The notes under the pieces were generated by a model, which was not told where the DNA came from, did not search any database, and worked only from the letters and a program-made list of their open reading frames with translations. Below, piece by piece: positions 26,217 to 38,259 of a stretch of 64,000 bases of DNA (its first letter is position 1; each line of letters begins with the position of its first letter). The translations under genes and the position numbers were made by a program. The stretch is from Variovorax beijingensis (GTDB lineage: Bacteria > Pseudomonadota > Gammaproteobacteria > Burkholderiales > Burkholderiaceae_C): the NCBI RefSeq assembly GCF_003951285.1, contig NZ_RXFQ01000001.1, forward strand, positions 248,001 through 312,000, given 5' to 3'.

Positions 26217-26870
26217 ATGCGTTCCCTGCAACCCCAACTCCGCCTCTGGGACATCTCGCCGCCCGTGCATGAAGGCGCGCCGGTGTTTCCCGGCGACACG
26301 CCCTACCAGCAGCGCTGGGCCGCGACCATTTCGCCGGATTGCCCGGTCAACGTCAGCGAGATCAAGCTCTCCCCCCACGTCGGCGCGCATGCCGACGCGC
26401 CCCTGCACTACGACGCCGAAGGCCAGGCCATCGGCCTCGTCGACCTCGCGCCCTTCCTCGGTCCGTGCCGGGTGATCCACGCGATTGCCAAGGGGCCGCT
26501 GATCGAGTGGGAACACATCGCGCACGCCGTCACGAGCCAGATGCCGCAGCGTGTGCTCGTGCGCACCTATGCCGCCATGCCCGTCGGCCACTGGGACCCG
26601 CAGCTCGCGGCCTACGCGCCCGCCACGGTCGAGCGGCTCGCGGCCATGGGCGTGAAGCTCATCGGCATCGACACCGCCAGCATCGATCCGGCCGACAGCA
26701 AGACCCTGGAGAGCCACCAGCGCATCCGCCGCCTCGACCTGCGCGTGCTCGAGAACCTGGTGCTCGACGACGTGCCTGAAGGCGACTACGAACTCATCGC
26801 GCTGCCGCTCAAGCTGGTCAGCGCCGATGCCTCCCCGGTTCGCGCCGCGCTGCGCGAGCTTCCCCGCTGA
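26217..26870 (+). CDS. kynB: Arylformamidase (kynurenine formamidase)
   Basis: KynB hydrolyses N-formylkynurenine to kynurenine and formate. The 217-residue protein of the cyclase/KynB family begins [20 protein letters not shown] and has the metal motif [20 protein letters not shown] (HxGxHxDxPxH) plus [18 protein letters not shown]. It heads the kynB-kynU-kynA operon, which breaks tryptophan down to anthranilate; kynU begins 11 bases after its stop. Length is normal. No regulator gene sits next to it. Confidence 0.95.
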   Translation: MRSLQPQLRLWDISPPVHEGAPVFPGDTPYQQRWAATISPDCPVNVSEIKLSPHVGAHADAPLHYDAEGQAIGLVDLAPFLGPCRVIHAIAKGPLIEWEHIAHAVTSQMPQRVLVRTYAAMPVGHWDPQLAAYAPATVERLAAMGVKLIGIDTASIDPADSKTLESHQRIRRLDLRVLENLVLDDVPEGDYELIALPLKLVSADASPVRAALRELPR

Positions 26871-26881
26871 AGACCTCCATC

Positions 26882-28168
26882 ATGACGACCCTCGAAGACT
26901 GCCGCGCGCTCGACGCGCAAGACCCGCTGCGCGCCCTGCGCGACCAATTCATCATTCCCGAGGGCGTGCTCTACCTCGACGGCAACTCGCTCGGCGTGCT
27001 GCCAAAGGCCGCGCCCGCGCGCATCGCCGAAGTGGTGGCCAAGGAATGGGGCGAAGGCCTGATCCGCTCGTGGAACACCGCCAGCTGGTTCGACCTGCCG
27101 CAGCGCCTGGGCGACAAGGTGGCGCGGCTGGTCGGCGCCGCGCCGGGCGAAGTGGTGTGCACCGACAGCACCTCGGTCAATCTCTACAAGGTGCTGTTCG
27201 CGGCGCTCTCGCAGCAGAAGGACAGCGGGCGCAAGCTGGTGGTCAGCGAGCGCAGCAACTTCCCGACCGACCTCTACATTGCCGAGTCGCTGTGCCGCGA
27301 GCGCGGCTTCACGCTCAAGCTGATCGATGCGGGCGAACTGCAAGGCCCGGGTTCGGTGCTGACCGACGAAGTGGCCGTGCTGATGCTCACGCATGTGAAC
27401 TACCGCACCGGCGCCATGCACGACATGAAGGCCGTCACCGCCGCCGCGCATGCCGCCGGCGCGCTCACGGTGTGGGACCTGGCGCACAGCGCGGGCGCGG
27501 TGCCCGTGGCGCTCAACGACAGCAATGCCGACTACGCGATCGGCTGCGGCTACAAGTATTTGAACGGCGGCCCCGGCGCGCCGGCCTTCGCCTGGGTGCA
27601 TACGCGGCACGCGGGCAAGTTCGAGCAGCCGCTGTCGGGCTGGTGGGGGCACGCTGCGCCCTTCGAGTTCACGCCGCACTATCGCCCCGCGCCGGGCGTG
27701 GGCCGCTATCTCTGCGGCACGCAGCCAGTCATCGCGCTGGCGGGGCTGGAGTGCGGCCTGGATACCGTGCTCGCGGCCGAAGTGTTCAACGGCGAACAGG
27801 GCGCCATGGCCGCGCTGCGCGCCAAGTCGCTCGCGCTCACCGACCTTTTCATCGCGCTGGTGGAAGAGCGCTGCGCGGGACAGGGCCTCGCGCTCGTCAC
27901 GCCGCGCGAGCATGCGCGCCGCGGCTCGCAGGTGTGCCTGAGCCGCGACGAAGGCGCCTACGCCATCGTGCAGGCGCTGATCGCGCGCGGCGTGATCGGC
28001 GACTACCGCGCCGGCGACTCGCAGATGCCCGACATCCTCCGCTTCGGCTTCACGCCGCTGTACCTCGGCTTCGAGGACGTGTGGAACTCGGTCGAGCACC
28101 TGGTGCAGGTGCTCGAGACGGGCGAGTGGCGGCGCGCCGAATTCAACCGCAAGAACGCAGTGACATGA
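26882..28168 (+). CDS. kynU: Kynureninase
   Basis: KynU cleaves kynurenine to anthranilate and alanine with PLP. The 428-residue protein has [16 protein letters not shown] near the N-terminus, [16 protein letters not shown] (PLP-ring Asp) and the PLP lysine in [16 protein letters not shown]. Substrate-site residues appear in [13 protein letters not shown]. Size is typical (about 420). Its TGA overlaps the ATG of kynA, indicating tight coupling. Confidence 0.96.
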   Translation: MTTLEDCRALDAQDPLRALRDQFIIPEGVLYLDGNSLGVLPKAAPARIAEVVAKEWGEGLIRSWNTASWFDLPQRLGDKVARLVGAAPGEVVCTDSTSVNLYKVLFAALSQQKDSGRKLVVSERSNFPTDLYIAESLCRERGFTLKLIDAGELQGPGSVLTDEVAVLMLTHVNYRTGAMHDMKAVTAAAHAAGALTVWDLAHSAGAVPVALNDSNADYAIGCGYKYLNGGPGAPAFAWVHTRHAGKFEQPLSGWWGHAAPFEFTPHYRPAPGVGRYLCGTQPVIALAGLECGLDTVLAAEVFNGEQGAMAALRAKSLALTDLFIALVEERCAGQGLALVTPREHARRGSQVCLSRDEGAYAIVQALIARGVIGDYRAGDSQMPDILRFGFTPLYLGFEDVWNSVEHLVQVLETGEWRRAEFNRKNAVT

Positions 28169-29013
28169 GCACCGAAAAGAGCCCCGAGAAGATCGTCCAC
28201 GAGGAAAAGGCGCAGCTGGATTTCAGCGCGTCGATGAGCTATGGCGACTACCTGCATCTGGACGAGATCCTCAACGCGCAGCATCCGCTGTCGCCCGCGC
28301 ACGACGAGATGCTGTTCATCGTGCAGCACCAGACCAGCGAACTGTGGATGAAGCTGATGCTGCACGAACTGCGCGCCGCCACCACCTGCATCGCCGGGGA
28401 GAAGCTGGCCGACGCCTTCAAGATGCTCGCGCGGGTGAGCCGCATCATGGAACAGCTGGTGAGCGCATGGACGGTGCTCTCGACCATGACGCCGCCCGAG
28501 TACACGGCGATGCGCCCCTATCTCGCCAACTCCAGCGGCTTCCAGAGCGCGCAGTACCGCTGCATCGAGTTCGCGCTCGGCAACAAGAACGCCGCCATGC
28601 TCAAGCCGCATGCGCACCGGCCCGATCTGCTCGCACAGGTGGATGCGGCCTACCGCTCGCCGTCGCTCTACGACGAGTCGCTGAAGCTGCTCGCACGGCA
28701 CGGGCTGCCGGTGCCCGCCGACCACCTGGAGCGCGACTGGACCCAGCCCTACCAGGCCAGCGACGGCGTGGAAGCGGCCTGGCTCATGGTGTACCGCAAC
28801 CCGCACGACCATTGGGACCTGTACCAGCTCGGCGAAAAGCTCACCGACCTGGAAGATGCCTTCCGCCTCTGGCGCTTTCGCCACGTGACCACGGTCGAGC
28901 GCGTGATCGGCTTCAAGCGCGGCACCGGCGGAACCGGCGGCGTGAGCTACCTGCGCAAGATGCTCGACGTGGTGCTGTTCCCCGAAATCTGGAAGCTGCG
29001 CACCGATCTGTGA
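28165..29013 (+). CDS. kynA: Tryptophan 2,3-dioxygenase
   Basis: This heme enzyme opens the indole ring of tryptophan to give N-formylkynurenine, the first step of the pathway. The 282-residue protein has the family segments [54 protein letters not shown] and the C-terminal [19 protein letters not shown]. It is the third gene of kynBUA and overlaps kynU by four bases. Although first in the pathway it is last in the operon. No promoter of its own is apparent. Confidence 0.97.
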   Translation: MSTEKSPEKIVHEEKAQLDFSASMSYGDYLHLDEILNAQHPLSPAHDEMLFIVQHQTSELWMKLMLHELRAATTCIAGEKLADAFKMLARVSRIMEQLVSAWTVLSTMTPPEYTAMRPYLANSSGFQSAQYRCIEFALGNKNAAMLKPHAHRPDLLAQVDAAYRSPSLYDESLKLLARHGLPVPADHLERDWTQPYQASDGVEAAWLMVYRNPHDHWDLYQLGEKLTDLEDAFRLWRFRHVTTVERVIGFKRGTGGTGGVSYLRKMLDVVLFPEIWKLRTDL

Positions 29014-29086
29014 GCTATCGCTTGCCCCGCTTGCCCCATCCGCCCGAAGCGCTACATTCGTTGGCAACAACAACGGAGGCACTGCC

Positions 29087-30337
29087 ATGAACGATGTCCA
29101 GTTCTCGCTCGAAGAGCTTGCGACCTTGCGAGAGCATGGCGTGGTCCTGTTCGCGGACCGCGTGATCTTCGAGGCCCAGCCGCCCATGCCGGCGCAGCGG
29201 ATCGCCGCCATCGAGGCGCTGTGCGCCGGCCCGCTCCCCGAGGCGCTGGCCGCGCTGTGGCGGCAGACGGCGGGCGGGCGGCTCGACTACGACCTGTCGC
29301 TGCCGATGAGCGGCAACGTGGAATCCATCAGCTGGTCGGAGCTGTTCTGGGACGGCAGCGACGGCTACCGCGACCTGCAGGGCTGGATCGAACACGAACA
29401 GGAGCTGGCCGAAGAGGCCGCCAAGGAAGAAGGCCGCGCCTGGGGCGGCAAGCTCACGCACCTGCCCTTCGGCGGCTTCGAATACCTCGACCGCGTCTAT
29501 GCGGTGGTCGAGCCCGGCCCCGAACACGGCCGCATCGTCGCGTGGAAGCACGGGCTGCCGCCCGCCTGGACGCACGCGCTGCACGAAGACAGCGTGAGCA
29601 CCATCGCGCCCGACCTGCGCGGCGCCTTCGCGGCCCTGCACCTGGACGAGGACCCGCTGGCGCCCACGGGCGACTACTTCTCGGGCCAGGCGCTGCTGCA
29701 GTACCTCGACGACCGGCACCAGGACCACGGGCTGGACCTCGACCTGATGGACAAGCTGGTGGCCTTCTATTGCCGCGCGGTGGTCGACTGGCGCACGCCG
29801 CTGGCGGACGGCACGCTGCGCCGGCTGCCGGCCATTGCGCGTGCCGCGCTGCACCACGCCATCGGCACCGACGACGCGGATCTGGTGGCCCAACTCGCGG
29901 CCGCCGGCGTGAGCTTCGACGGCCCGCAGCAGGGCAGCGCGCTGGCCACCGACGTGGCCATTGGCCAGGGCGCCTTCGCCGCGGCCATGGCGCTGGTGCG
30001 CGCGGGCGCGCCGGTGGCGCGCGACGCGCTGGGCAATGTCGACGGCCAGATCTCGCCCGAGCTCACGAGCGCGCTGCTTGCCAACGGGGCGGAGCCCAGC
30101 GTGGCGGCCATCGTCAAGTGCGCGGCCTGCGGTGCGCCCGCCAGCGCGCACCTGATCGCCGATGCATGCGCGGAAGCCGGCATCGACATGCCGCCCGCCT
30201 TCGTGATCGAGCGCGATGCGACGCTCGCCGAGCTCGAAGCCACGCTGCTCGAGGTCCGGGAAGGCACGCATGGCCACTATCTCGGTGCCGAAGGCCTGGC
30301 CGAACGCATCGAGCACCTGCAGACCTTCAGGCTCTGA
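29087..30337 (+). CDS. SMI1/KNR4 (SUKH)-like protein with ankyrin-like C-terminal half
   Basis: The 416-residue protein has an N-terminal SUKH-like domain: a putative LPEALAALWRQTAGGRLDYD motif near residue 50, followed by the HLPFGGFEYLDRVYAVVEPG strand segment. The C-terminal half shows helical repeats reminiscent of ankyrin or related arrays (LAAAGVSFDGPQQGSALATD, ALVRAGAPVARDALG, LLANGAEPSV). SUKH proteins often act as immunity proteins to polymorphic toxins, but no toxin gene is seen nearby. It converges on an FAD monooxygenase gene. Assignment is by pattern only. Confidence 0.6.
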   Translation: MNDVQFSLEELATLREHGVVLFADRVIFEAQPPMPAQRIAAIEALCAGPLPEALAALWRQTAGGRLDYDLSLPMSGNVESISWSELFWDGSDGYRDLQGWIEHEQELAEEAAKEEGRAWGGKLTHLPFGGFEYLDRVYAVVEPGPEHGRIVAWKHGLPPAWTHALHEDSVSTIAPDLRGAFAALHLDEDPLAPTGDYFSGQALLQYLDDRHQDHGLDLDLMDKLVAFYCRAVVDWRTPLADGTLRRLPAIARAALHHAIGTDDADLVAQLAAAGVSFDGPQQGSALATDVAIGQGAFAAAMALVRAGAPVARDALGNVDGQISPELTSALLANGAEPSVAAIVKCAACGAPASAHLIADACAEAGIDMPPAFVIERDATLAELEATLLEVREGTHGHYLGAEGLAERIEHLQTFRL

Positions 30338-30358
30338 ACACAGTCGGTACGGCTGCCG

Positions 30359-31543
30359 TCAGCCGCCGTACAGCCAGGGCTGGTCCAGCAGCCGTGCGCC
30401 CAGCGTGCGCATCGCCAGGTCGCGGCCGATGCGCACCGCACCGGCCGCATGAAAGATCTGGCCGTTGCGCCGGGCCTTGGCCTGCACGAGCGCGTTGCGC
30501 TGCCAGCGCGCCTCGGCATAGCGGGCGAAGGCGGCCGGCACGTCGGCCGCACGGCCTTGGCCCAGTGCCTCGGCCAAGGCCATCGAATCCTCGATGGCCA
30601 TGCCTGCGCCCTGCGCCAGGTAGGGGACCATCGGATGCGCGGCATCGCCCACCAGCGCCACGCGCTCATGGGCCATCTCGGCCGCGGAAGCCAGCGGCGG
30701 CCGGTCGCTGAGCGTCCAGGCGCGCCAGCCGGGCATGGCTTCGAGCAAGGCCTGCAAGGCGCGACCGCTGCGGCCCGTGGCCTTCTGCAGTGCGGCGAGG
30801 CTGCTGGCCTGGTCCCAGTCGCGCGCATCGCCGGCCGGTGCCGATTCCGCGATCACCACCACGTTGAGCCAGGCGCCGCCGCGCACCGGGTAAGCCACCG
30901 CATGCAGGTGCGGGCCGAGCCACACGTCGATCCGGCCGCGGCGCAGGGCCTGCGGCAGCGCGGCCTGCTCGGCCATCGCGCGCCAGGCCGTGTGGCCGGT
31001 GGCGCGCGGCGGCTCGGCTGCGGACGGCACGTCGAGGCGTTGCCGCGCCAGGCTCCAGAGGCCGTCGGCGCCAATCAGTGCCTCGCCCTCCCAGGCCCGC
31101 GCGCCGCTGCTCGAGATGCACACGAGATCGTCGCTGGTCTCGACCTGCGCAATGCGCGCATCGGTCACCAGGGTGCCCCTGCCGCGGGCGTGCACCGCTT
31201 CGAGCAGCAGCGCATGCAGGTCGGCGCGGTGCACGCAGAGGTAGGGAGCGCCGTAGCGTTCGCGCATGGCATCGCCCAGTGGCAGGCGGGCCAGTTCGGC
31301 GCCGCTGCCCGCGCTCTGCACCACCAGGGCATCAGGCCGCGCGGCGATCGCCTCCAGGCCTTCGGCCAGGCCCAGTTGCGCGAGGCGCCGCGTGACGTTG
31401 GGCCCCATCTGGATGCCGGCGCCGATCTCGGCGAACACGGGCGCCTGCTCGAAGACATCGACGCGGTGGCCGCCGCGGGACAGCGCCAGCGCAGCAGAAA
31501 GCCCCCCGATGCCGCCCCCGACGACGAGGATGTGCGCGGGCAT
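30359..31543 (-). CDS. FAD-dependent aromatic monooxygenase (salicylate/3-hydroxybenzoate hydroxylase-like)
   Basis: The 394-residue protein is a group A flavoprotein hydroxylase: dinucleotide fold ILVVGGGIGGLSAALALSRG, DG motif ALIGADGLWSLARQRL, and RVALVGDAAHPMVPYLAQGA near residue 285. The family uses NAD(P)H and O2 to hydroxylate phenolic acids, for example salicylate or 3-hydroxybenzoate. The substrate cannot be deduced. It is upstream-adjacent to no obvious ring-cleavage gene; the DUF6587-like feoB-associated gene precedes it by 5 bases, probably by chance. Confidence 0.85.
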   Translation of the reverse strand: MPAHILVVGGGIGGLSAALALSRGGHRVDVFEQAPVFAEIGAGIQMGPNVTRRLAQLGLAEGLEAIAARPDALVVQSAGSGAELARLPLGDAMRERYGAPYLCVHRADLHALLLEAVHARGRGTLVTDARIAQVETSDDLVCISSSGARAWEGEALIGADGLWSLARQRLDVPSAAEPPRATGHTAWRAMAEQAALPQALRRGRIDVWLGPHLHAVAYPVRGGAWLNVVVIAESAPAGDARDWDQASSLAALQKATGRSGRALQALLEAMPGWRAWTLSDRPPLASAAEMAHERVALVGDAAHPMVPYLAQGAGMAIEDSMALAEALGQGRAADVPAAFARYAEARWQRNALVQAKARRNGQIFHAAGAVRIGRDLAMRTLGARLLDQPWLYGG

Positions 31544-31548
31544 CGGCC

Positions 31549-31839
31549 TCAGCGGCTGTGCGTGGACAGCGGGCCCTGGCCGGCTTTTTCGGATTCGGGT
31601 GGATTGGCGGGCGTCTTGGGACCGCAGCTGCCGCAGCTGTCGCAGGAGCCGCAGCCCGAGGTCCTGGCAAGCGAGGCCGCCAGCTGATCGGCGCGCTCCT
31701 GGTCGACCAGTCCGGCGCGGTGCGTGCCGGCCGCAAGCTTGTGCGCGGCACTGCGCCGCCAGCCCGCGGGCATCCAGCGCCAGACCGCATAGAACGCGGC
31801 TGCCGCGACGATCAATCCGACGATCAATTGCTGTGTCAT
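31549..31839 (-). CDS. Small Cys-rich membrane protein downstream of feoB (DUF6587-like)
   Basis: The 96-residue protein has one N-terminal membrane segment (LIVGLIVAAAAFYAVWRWMP, residues 5-24) and a cytoplasmic-looking tail with CGSCDSCGSC, cysteines at 63, 66, 69 and 72. The pattern recalls FeoB-associated Cys-rich membrane proteins of Firmicutes. It is the first gene after feoB on the same strand, 63 bases away, so a link to iron handling is likely but unproven. No FeoC-type gene is present. The protein appears small but well supported by codon use and position. Confidence 0.7.
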   Translation of the reverse strand: MTQQLIVGLIVAAAAFYAVWRWMPAGWRRSAAHKLAAGTHRAGLVDQERADQLAASLARTSGCGSCDSCGSCGPKTPANPPESEKAGQGPLSTHSR

Positions 31840-31902
31840 GTCCGTTTACTCCAACGCGCGTTCGAGACTAACCCAGAAACATCGCTCAAGCCTTGCGGCA
31901 GG

Positions 31903-33798
31903 TCATCCGGCGCCCAGTGCCAGCGCCACGCGGTAGGTGATGAAGCATGCCAGGTAGGCCAGCGCGAACAGGTAGCCAGCCATGATCCAGACGTACTTCC
32001 ATGAGCCGGTTTCGCGCTTGACCGCCGCGAGCGTGGAAATGCACTGCGGCGCAAACACATACCAGACCAGCAGCGACAGCGCCGTTGCGAGCGACCAGCT
32101 GCCCGCGATCAGCGGCTCGAGCTGGCCGGCCACGTCGTCGCCGGTGGCCGAGAGCGCATACACCGTGCCGAGCGCGCCCACCGCCACTTCGCGCGCCGCC
32201 ATGCCCGGCACCAGCGCGATGGAGATCTGCCAGTTGAAGCCGATGGGCGCGAAGATGTGCTCCAGGCCGCGGCCGATCATGCCGGCCAGGCTGTACTGGA
32301 TGGCCGGGCCGGCGGCGCCTTCGGGCGGCGACGGGAAGGTCGACAGGAACCACAGCAGGATCGTGAGCGTGAGAATGATCGTGCCCACGCGCTGGATGAA
32401 GATCCAGGCCCGCTCGTAGAGCCCGAGCGCCAGATTGCGCAGGTTGGGCCAGCGGTACGCCGGCAGCTCCATCATCAGCGGCGAATGCTGCTTGCTGTCG
32501 CGGAAGCGCTTCATCACCCAGGCCACCGCCATGGCCGACACGATGCCGAAGACATACAGCGCGAACAGCACCACGCCCTGCAGGTTGAACACGCCGCCCA
32601 CGGTGCGCGCCGGAATGAAGGCCGCGATCAGCAGCGCATAGACCGGCAGGCGCGCCGAGCAGGTCATGAGCGGCGCAATCATGATGGTGGTGATGCGGTC
32701 GCGCCAGTTGCTGATGGTGCGCGTGGCCATCACGCCGGGAATGGCGCAGGCAAAGCTCGACAGCAGCGGAATGAAGGAACGCCCCGACAAGCCCACCGTG
32801 CCCATCACGCGGTCCAGCAGGAAGGCCGCGCGCGGCAGGTAGCCCGAGTCTTCCAGCGCCAGGATGAACAGGAACAGGATCAGGATCTGCGGCAGGAACA
32901 CGATCACGCCGCCCACGCCGGCAATCACGCCGTCGACCAGCAGGCTCTGCAGCATGCCTTCGGGCATGTGGGTCTTCAGCAGGTCGCCCAGGCCTTCGGT
33001 CGCGGCCTTGATGGCGTCCATGGGCACGTTGGCCCAGCTGAACACGGCCTGGAACATCAGGAACATCGTGACCGCGAGCACCAGGAGGCCCCACACCGGG
33101 TGCATCACCACGCGGTCGATGCGGTCGCTGGTGGCCAGGCTGCCGACCGGCTCGCGCACGGCCAAGCCGAGGATGCGGCGCACTTCGCGCTGCGTGGCCA
33201 GCACGTCGTCCAGCCCCGGCGCCTGCCAGGGCAGCGGCGCCGCGGCGGCCACCGGCGCATCGAGGGCTTCGAGCAGGCCCTGCGCGCCGCCAGACTGCAC
33301 GCCCACGGTCTCGATGACCGGCACGCCCAGTTCGCGCGACAGCACGGCCGTGTCGACCGCGATGCCCTGCTTCCTGGCCATGTCGGTCATGTTGAGCGCC
33401 ACCACCATCGGCAGGCCCAGGCGCTTGGCCTCGAGCACGAGCCGCAGGTTGAGCCGCAGGTTGGTGGCATCGGTCACGCACACCAGCAGGTCGGGCAAGG
33501 GCTCGCTGCTCTTGCCGGTGACCACGTCGCGCGTCACGGCCTCGTCCACGCTGAGCGCGTTGAGGCTGTAGGCGCCCGGCAGGTCGAGCACGAACACGCG
33601 GCGGCCCGACGCGGTGCGAAGCGAGCCTTCCTTGCGCTCGACCGTCACGCCGGCATAGTTGGCCACCTTCTGGCGGCTGCCGGTGAGCAGGTTGAACAGC
33701 GCCGTCTTGCCGCAGTTCGGATTGCCCAGCAGCGCGATGCGCGCCGGCTGCGCCGTGGCCGCAAGGCGCCCCGGTCCCTGGATGACGGCCTCAACCAT
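31903..33798 (-). CDS. feoB: Ferrous iron transporter FeoB
   Basis: FeoB is the inner-membrane Fe2+ permease with a cytoplasmic G-domain. G1 is GNPNCGKTALFNLLTG near residue 26, followed by VANYAGVTVERKEG (switch I), LPGAYSL (G3) and ALNMTDMA (G4, NMTD). The membrane part contains SFACAIPGVMATRTI and gating-type segments such as ARLPVYALLIAAF. At 631 residues it is shorter than E. coli FeoB (773), as in many beta-proteobacteria. It overlaps feoA by eight bases and lacks a FeoC gene. Confidence 0.96.
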   Translation of the reverse strand: MVEAVIQGPGRLAATAQPARIALLGNPNCGKTALFNLLTGSRQKVANYAGVTVERKEGSLRTASGRRVFVLDLPGAYSLNALSVDEAVTRDVVTGKSSEPLPDLLVCVTDATNLRLNLRLVLEAKRLGLPMVVALNMTDMARKQGIAVDTAVLSRELGVPVIETVGVQSGGAQGLLEALDAPVAAAAPLPWQAPGLDDVLATQREVRRILGLAVREPVGSLATSDRIDRVVMHPVWGLLVLAVTMFLMFQAVFSWANVPMDAIKAATEGLGDLLKTHMPEGMLQSLLVDGVIAGVGGVIVFLPQILILFLFILALEDSGYLPRAAFLLDRVMGTVGLSGRSFIPLLSSFACAIPGVMATRTISNWRDRITTIMIAPLMTCSARLPVYALLIAAFIPARTVGGVFNLQGVVLFALYVFGIVSAMAVAWVMKRFRDSKQHSPLMMELPAYRWPNLRNLALGLYERAWIFIQRVGTIILTLTILLWFLSTFPSPPEGAAGPAIQYSLAGMIGRGLEHIFAPIGFNWQISIALVPGMAAREVAVGALGTVYALSATGDDVAGQLEPLIAGSWSLATALSLLVWYVFAPQCISTLAAVKRETGSWKYVWIMAGYLFALAYLACFITYRVALALGAG

Positions 33799-34099
33799 GG
33801 CTTGCGCCCTCCGGCACGCCGGGTGCCACGTGAATCAATGCGGCCTCATGGCGCCGCAGCGCGAAGGTGGTGTGGCCCAGCCGCACCGCCAGCGGCTCGC
33901 GCCCCGGCAGGCCGCGGGCGACGACGCGCACGGCTTCGCCCGGCACGAAGCCGATCTCGGTCAGGCGCAGCACGAGTTCGCGGTCGTCCGCGCCTTCGGG
34001 GCGGGCCACGTCGAGCACGGTGGCCCACTGGTTGTCGGGAAGCTGGTCGAGCCGCAGGCCGGAAGATGCCGGCGCGGCCCCGAAATTGTTGGTTTGCAC
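33791..34099 (-). CDS. feoA: FeoA family ferrous iron transport protein
   Basis: FeoA is a small SH3-like cytosolic partner of FeoB. The GTG at 34099 gives 102 residues (VQTNNFGAAPAS); an in-frame TTG at 34141 would add 14. The core LRLDQLPDNQWATVLDV, LTEIGFVPGEAVRVVARGLP and AVRLGHTTFALRRHEAALI match the family. Neither start has a strong ribosome-binding site. It overlaps feoB by eight bases. A Fur-like sequence sits about 50-65 bases before the GTG. Confidence 0.9.
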   Translation of the reverse strand: MQTNNFGAAPASSGLRLDQLPDNQWATVLDVARPEGADDRELVLRLTEIGFVPGEAVRVVARGLPGREPLAVRLGHTTFALRRHEAALIHVAPGVPEGASHG

Positions 34100-34149
34100 G
34101 GTAAGAAAGTGCGTCGGGTTCCGAACGCGCCAATTGAGCAAAAGCTAGA

Positions 34150-34164
34150 TGCTATCAATTCTCA
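34150..34164 (-). promoter_or_regulatory. Possible Fur box upstream of feoA
   Basis: On the minus strand TGAGAATTGATAGCA matches the 7-1-7 Fur consensus TGATAATNATTATCA at 10 of 14 fixed positions. It lies in front of feoA, a classic Fur target. Match quality is moderate and AT content locally high, so this is tentative. Confidence 0.35.
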
Positions 34165-34243
34165 ATCGCAGAAACCTGACTAAGCCCCTTTGACCTCGGG
34201 GGCCGGGCTCTTTTTCGCGTGGATCCCGGCCGCTAGTGCCCGC

Positions 34244-34692
34244 TCAACCCAGTTCGATGATGCGTGCCGACACGGCACCGCCATCGACGATGAGCTCGGC
34301 CACGGCAATTGGCAATTTGAATCGGCGCGGGCCGGCGCTGCCCGGATTGACGTAGAGCACGCCTGCGCGCTCCTCGATCTTCGGCTTGTGGGAATGGCCG
34401 GAGACCACCACGCGAACCCCGGCGGGGGCGGCGGCGAACTGGGACAGGTCGTGTATCGCATGCACGACCACGCCGCCAGCGTTCAGCAAGGCCGTTTCCG
34501 GAATGCGGTCGGCCCACGGCTCGCGGTCGTTGTTGCCCCGCACCACCGTCAGCGGCGCGATGGCGGCGAGCGCCTCGAGGATGCCGGCGTCGCCGATGTC
34601 CCCGCCATGCACGATGAAGTCGCTGCCCTGCAGCGCCGCCACGGCCTCCGGGCGCAGCAGGCCGTGGGTGTCGGAGACGAGGCCGACGCGGA

Positions 34693-34696
<4 letters not shown>
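34244..34696 (-). CDS. Metallophosphoesterase, YfcE/MJ0936-like
   Basis: From a TTG start overlapping the acnA stop, the protein has 150 residues: [42 protein letters not shown], and [20 protein letters not shown] then NPGSAG. These are the five metal-binding blocks of calcineurin-like phosphodiesterases. Length matches the YfcE family. No ATG lies between the acnA stop and SDTHG, so TTG is the likely start and translation is coupled to acnA (TTGA overlap). Substrate unknown; family members hydrolyse simple phosphodiesters. Confidence 0.82.
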
Positions 34697-37560
<2,864 letters not shown>

Positions 37561-37713
37561 TGAGGAACTCCTGATTGTTCGTGGAAGCTCTTCAAGGATA
37601 GCGGGGAACGATGTCAGTTGCTGTAGTCTGTCTTCCAACTCATGCCTTCGAGGCGTAGCGTTCCTCATCGCGAAAAATGCCGGATGAATGGGCGTTGCCG
37701 GCATCCCGCGCAC

Positions 37714-38127
37714 TCAGGCCAAGGCCATGTCCGCGCCGCCGCGCGTGCGGCGCAGGCCGGTCCATTGCAGCTCGGCCAGCACCACCACGCACAGCGCCTG
37801 CGCCAGCACCCAGGCCGTGCCCAGCGCGGTGACTGCGAAGATGCCGCTCACCAGCAGCGCGATGCAGGCCACGGCCCAGCCGAAATTGCCGGCCACCACG
37901 AGGCCGATCAGCGTGCGCGGCGGCGTGCGGCGGCTGGCCATCAAGGCCGCGGCGGCTGCATAGGCCAGCAGGAAGACACCGGTTCCCATGAGCAGCGGCG
38001 CCGGCAGGCCGGTCAGCCCGGCGAGCGCACCGGTGAACGCGACCTGCAGCGCACCGGTCGCGGCGCAGGACGCGGCGTCGGCCCACATCACGTTGGGCAG
38101 GAAGCGGGGGGATGCAAAGACGGACAT
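37714..38127 (-). CDS. Four-TM small membrane protein, unknown function
   Basis: The 137-residue protein begins MSVFASPRFLPNVMWADAAS and has four hydrophobic segments (for example LLMGTGVFLLAYAAAAALM and LGTAWVLAQALCVVVLAELQ). A conserved-looking Gly/Asn pattern (AGNFGWAVACIALLVSGIFA) is seen but I do not recognise the family. It is divergent from a helix-turn-helix regulator gene, sharing a 130-base gap, so it may be the regulator's target. acnA lies downstream on the same strand. Confidence 0.65.
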   Translation of the reverse strand: MSVFASPRFLPNVMWADAASCAATGALQVAFTGALAGLTGLPAPLLMGTGVFLLAYAAAAALMASRRTPPRTLIGLVVAGNFGWAVACIALLVSGIFAVTALGTAWVLAQALCVVVLAELQWTGLRRTRGGADMALA

Positions 38128-38259
38128 GAGAATCTCCTTCGGGTGGTACGCCGCAAGCCAGTCCTGCCGCGTTGGAGCCAATGGTTCCGCGCCGCCTGCG
38201 CCGCGTCGATGACCTGGGAGGTCATGGCGCCGCATCGGCGCCGCGCCAGAATGCGGGCG

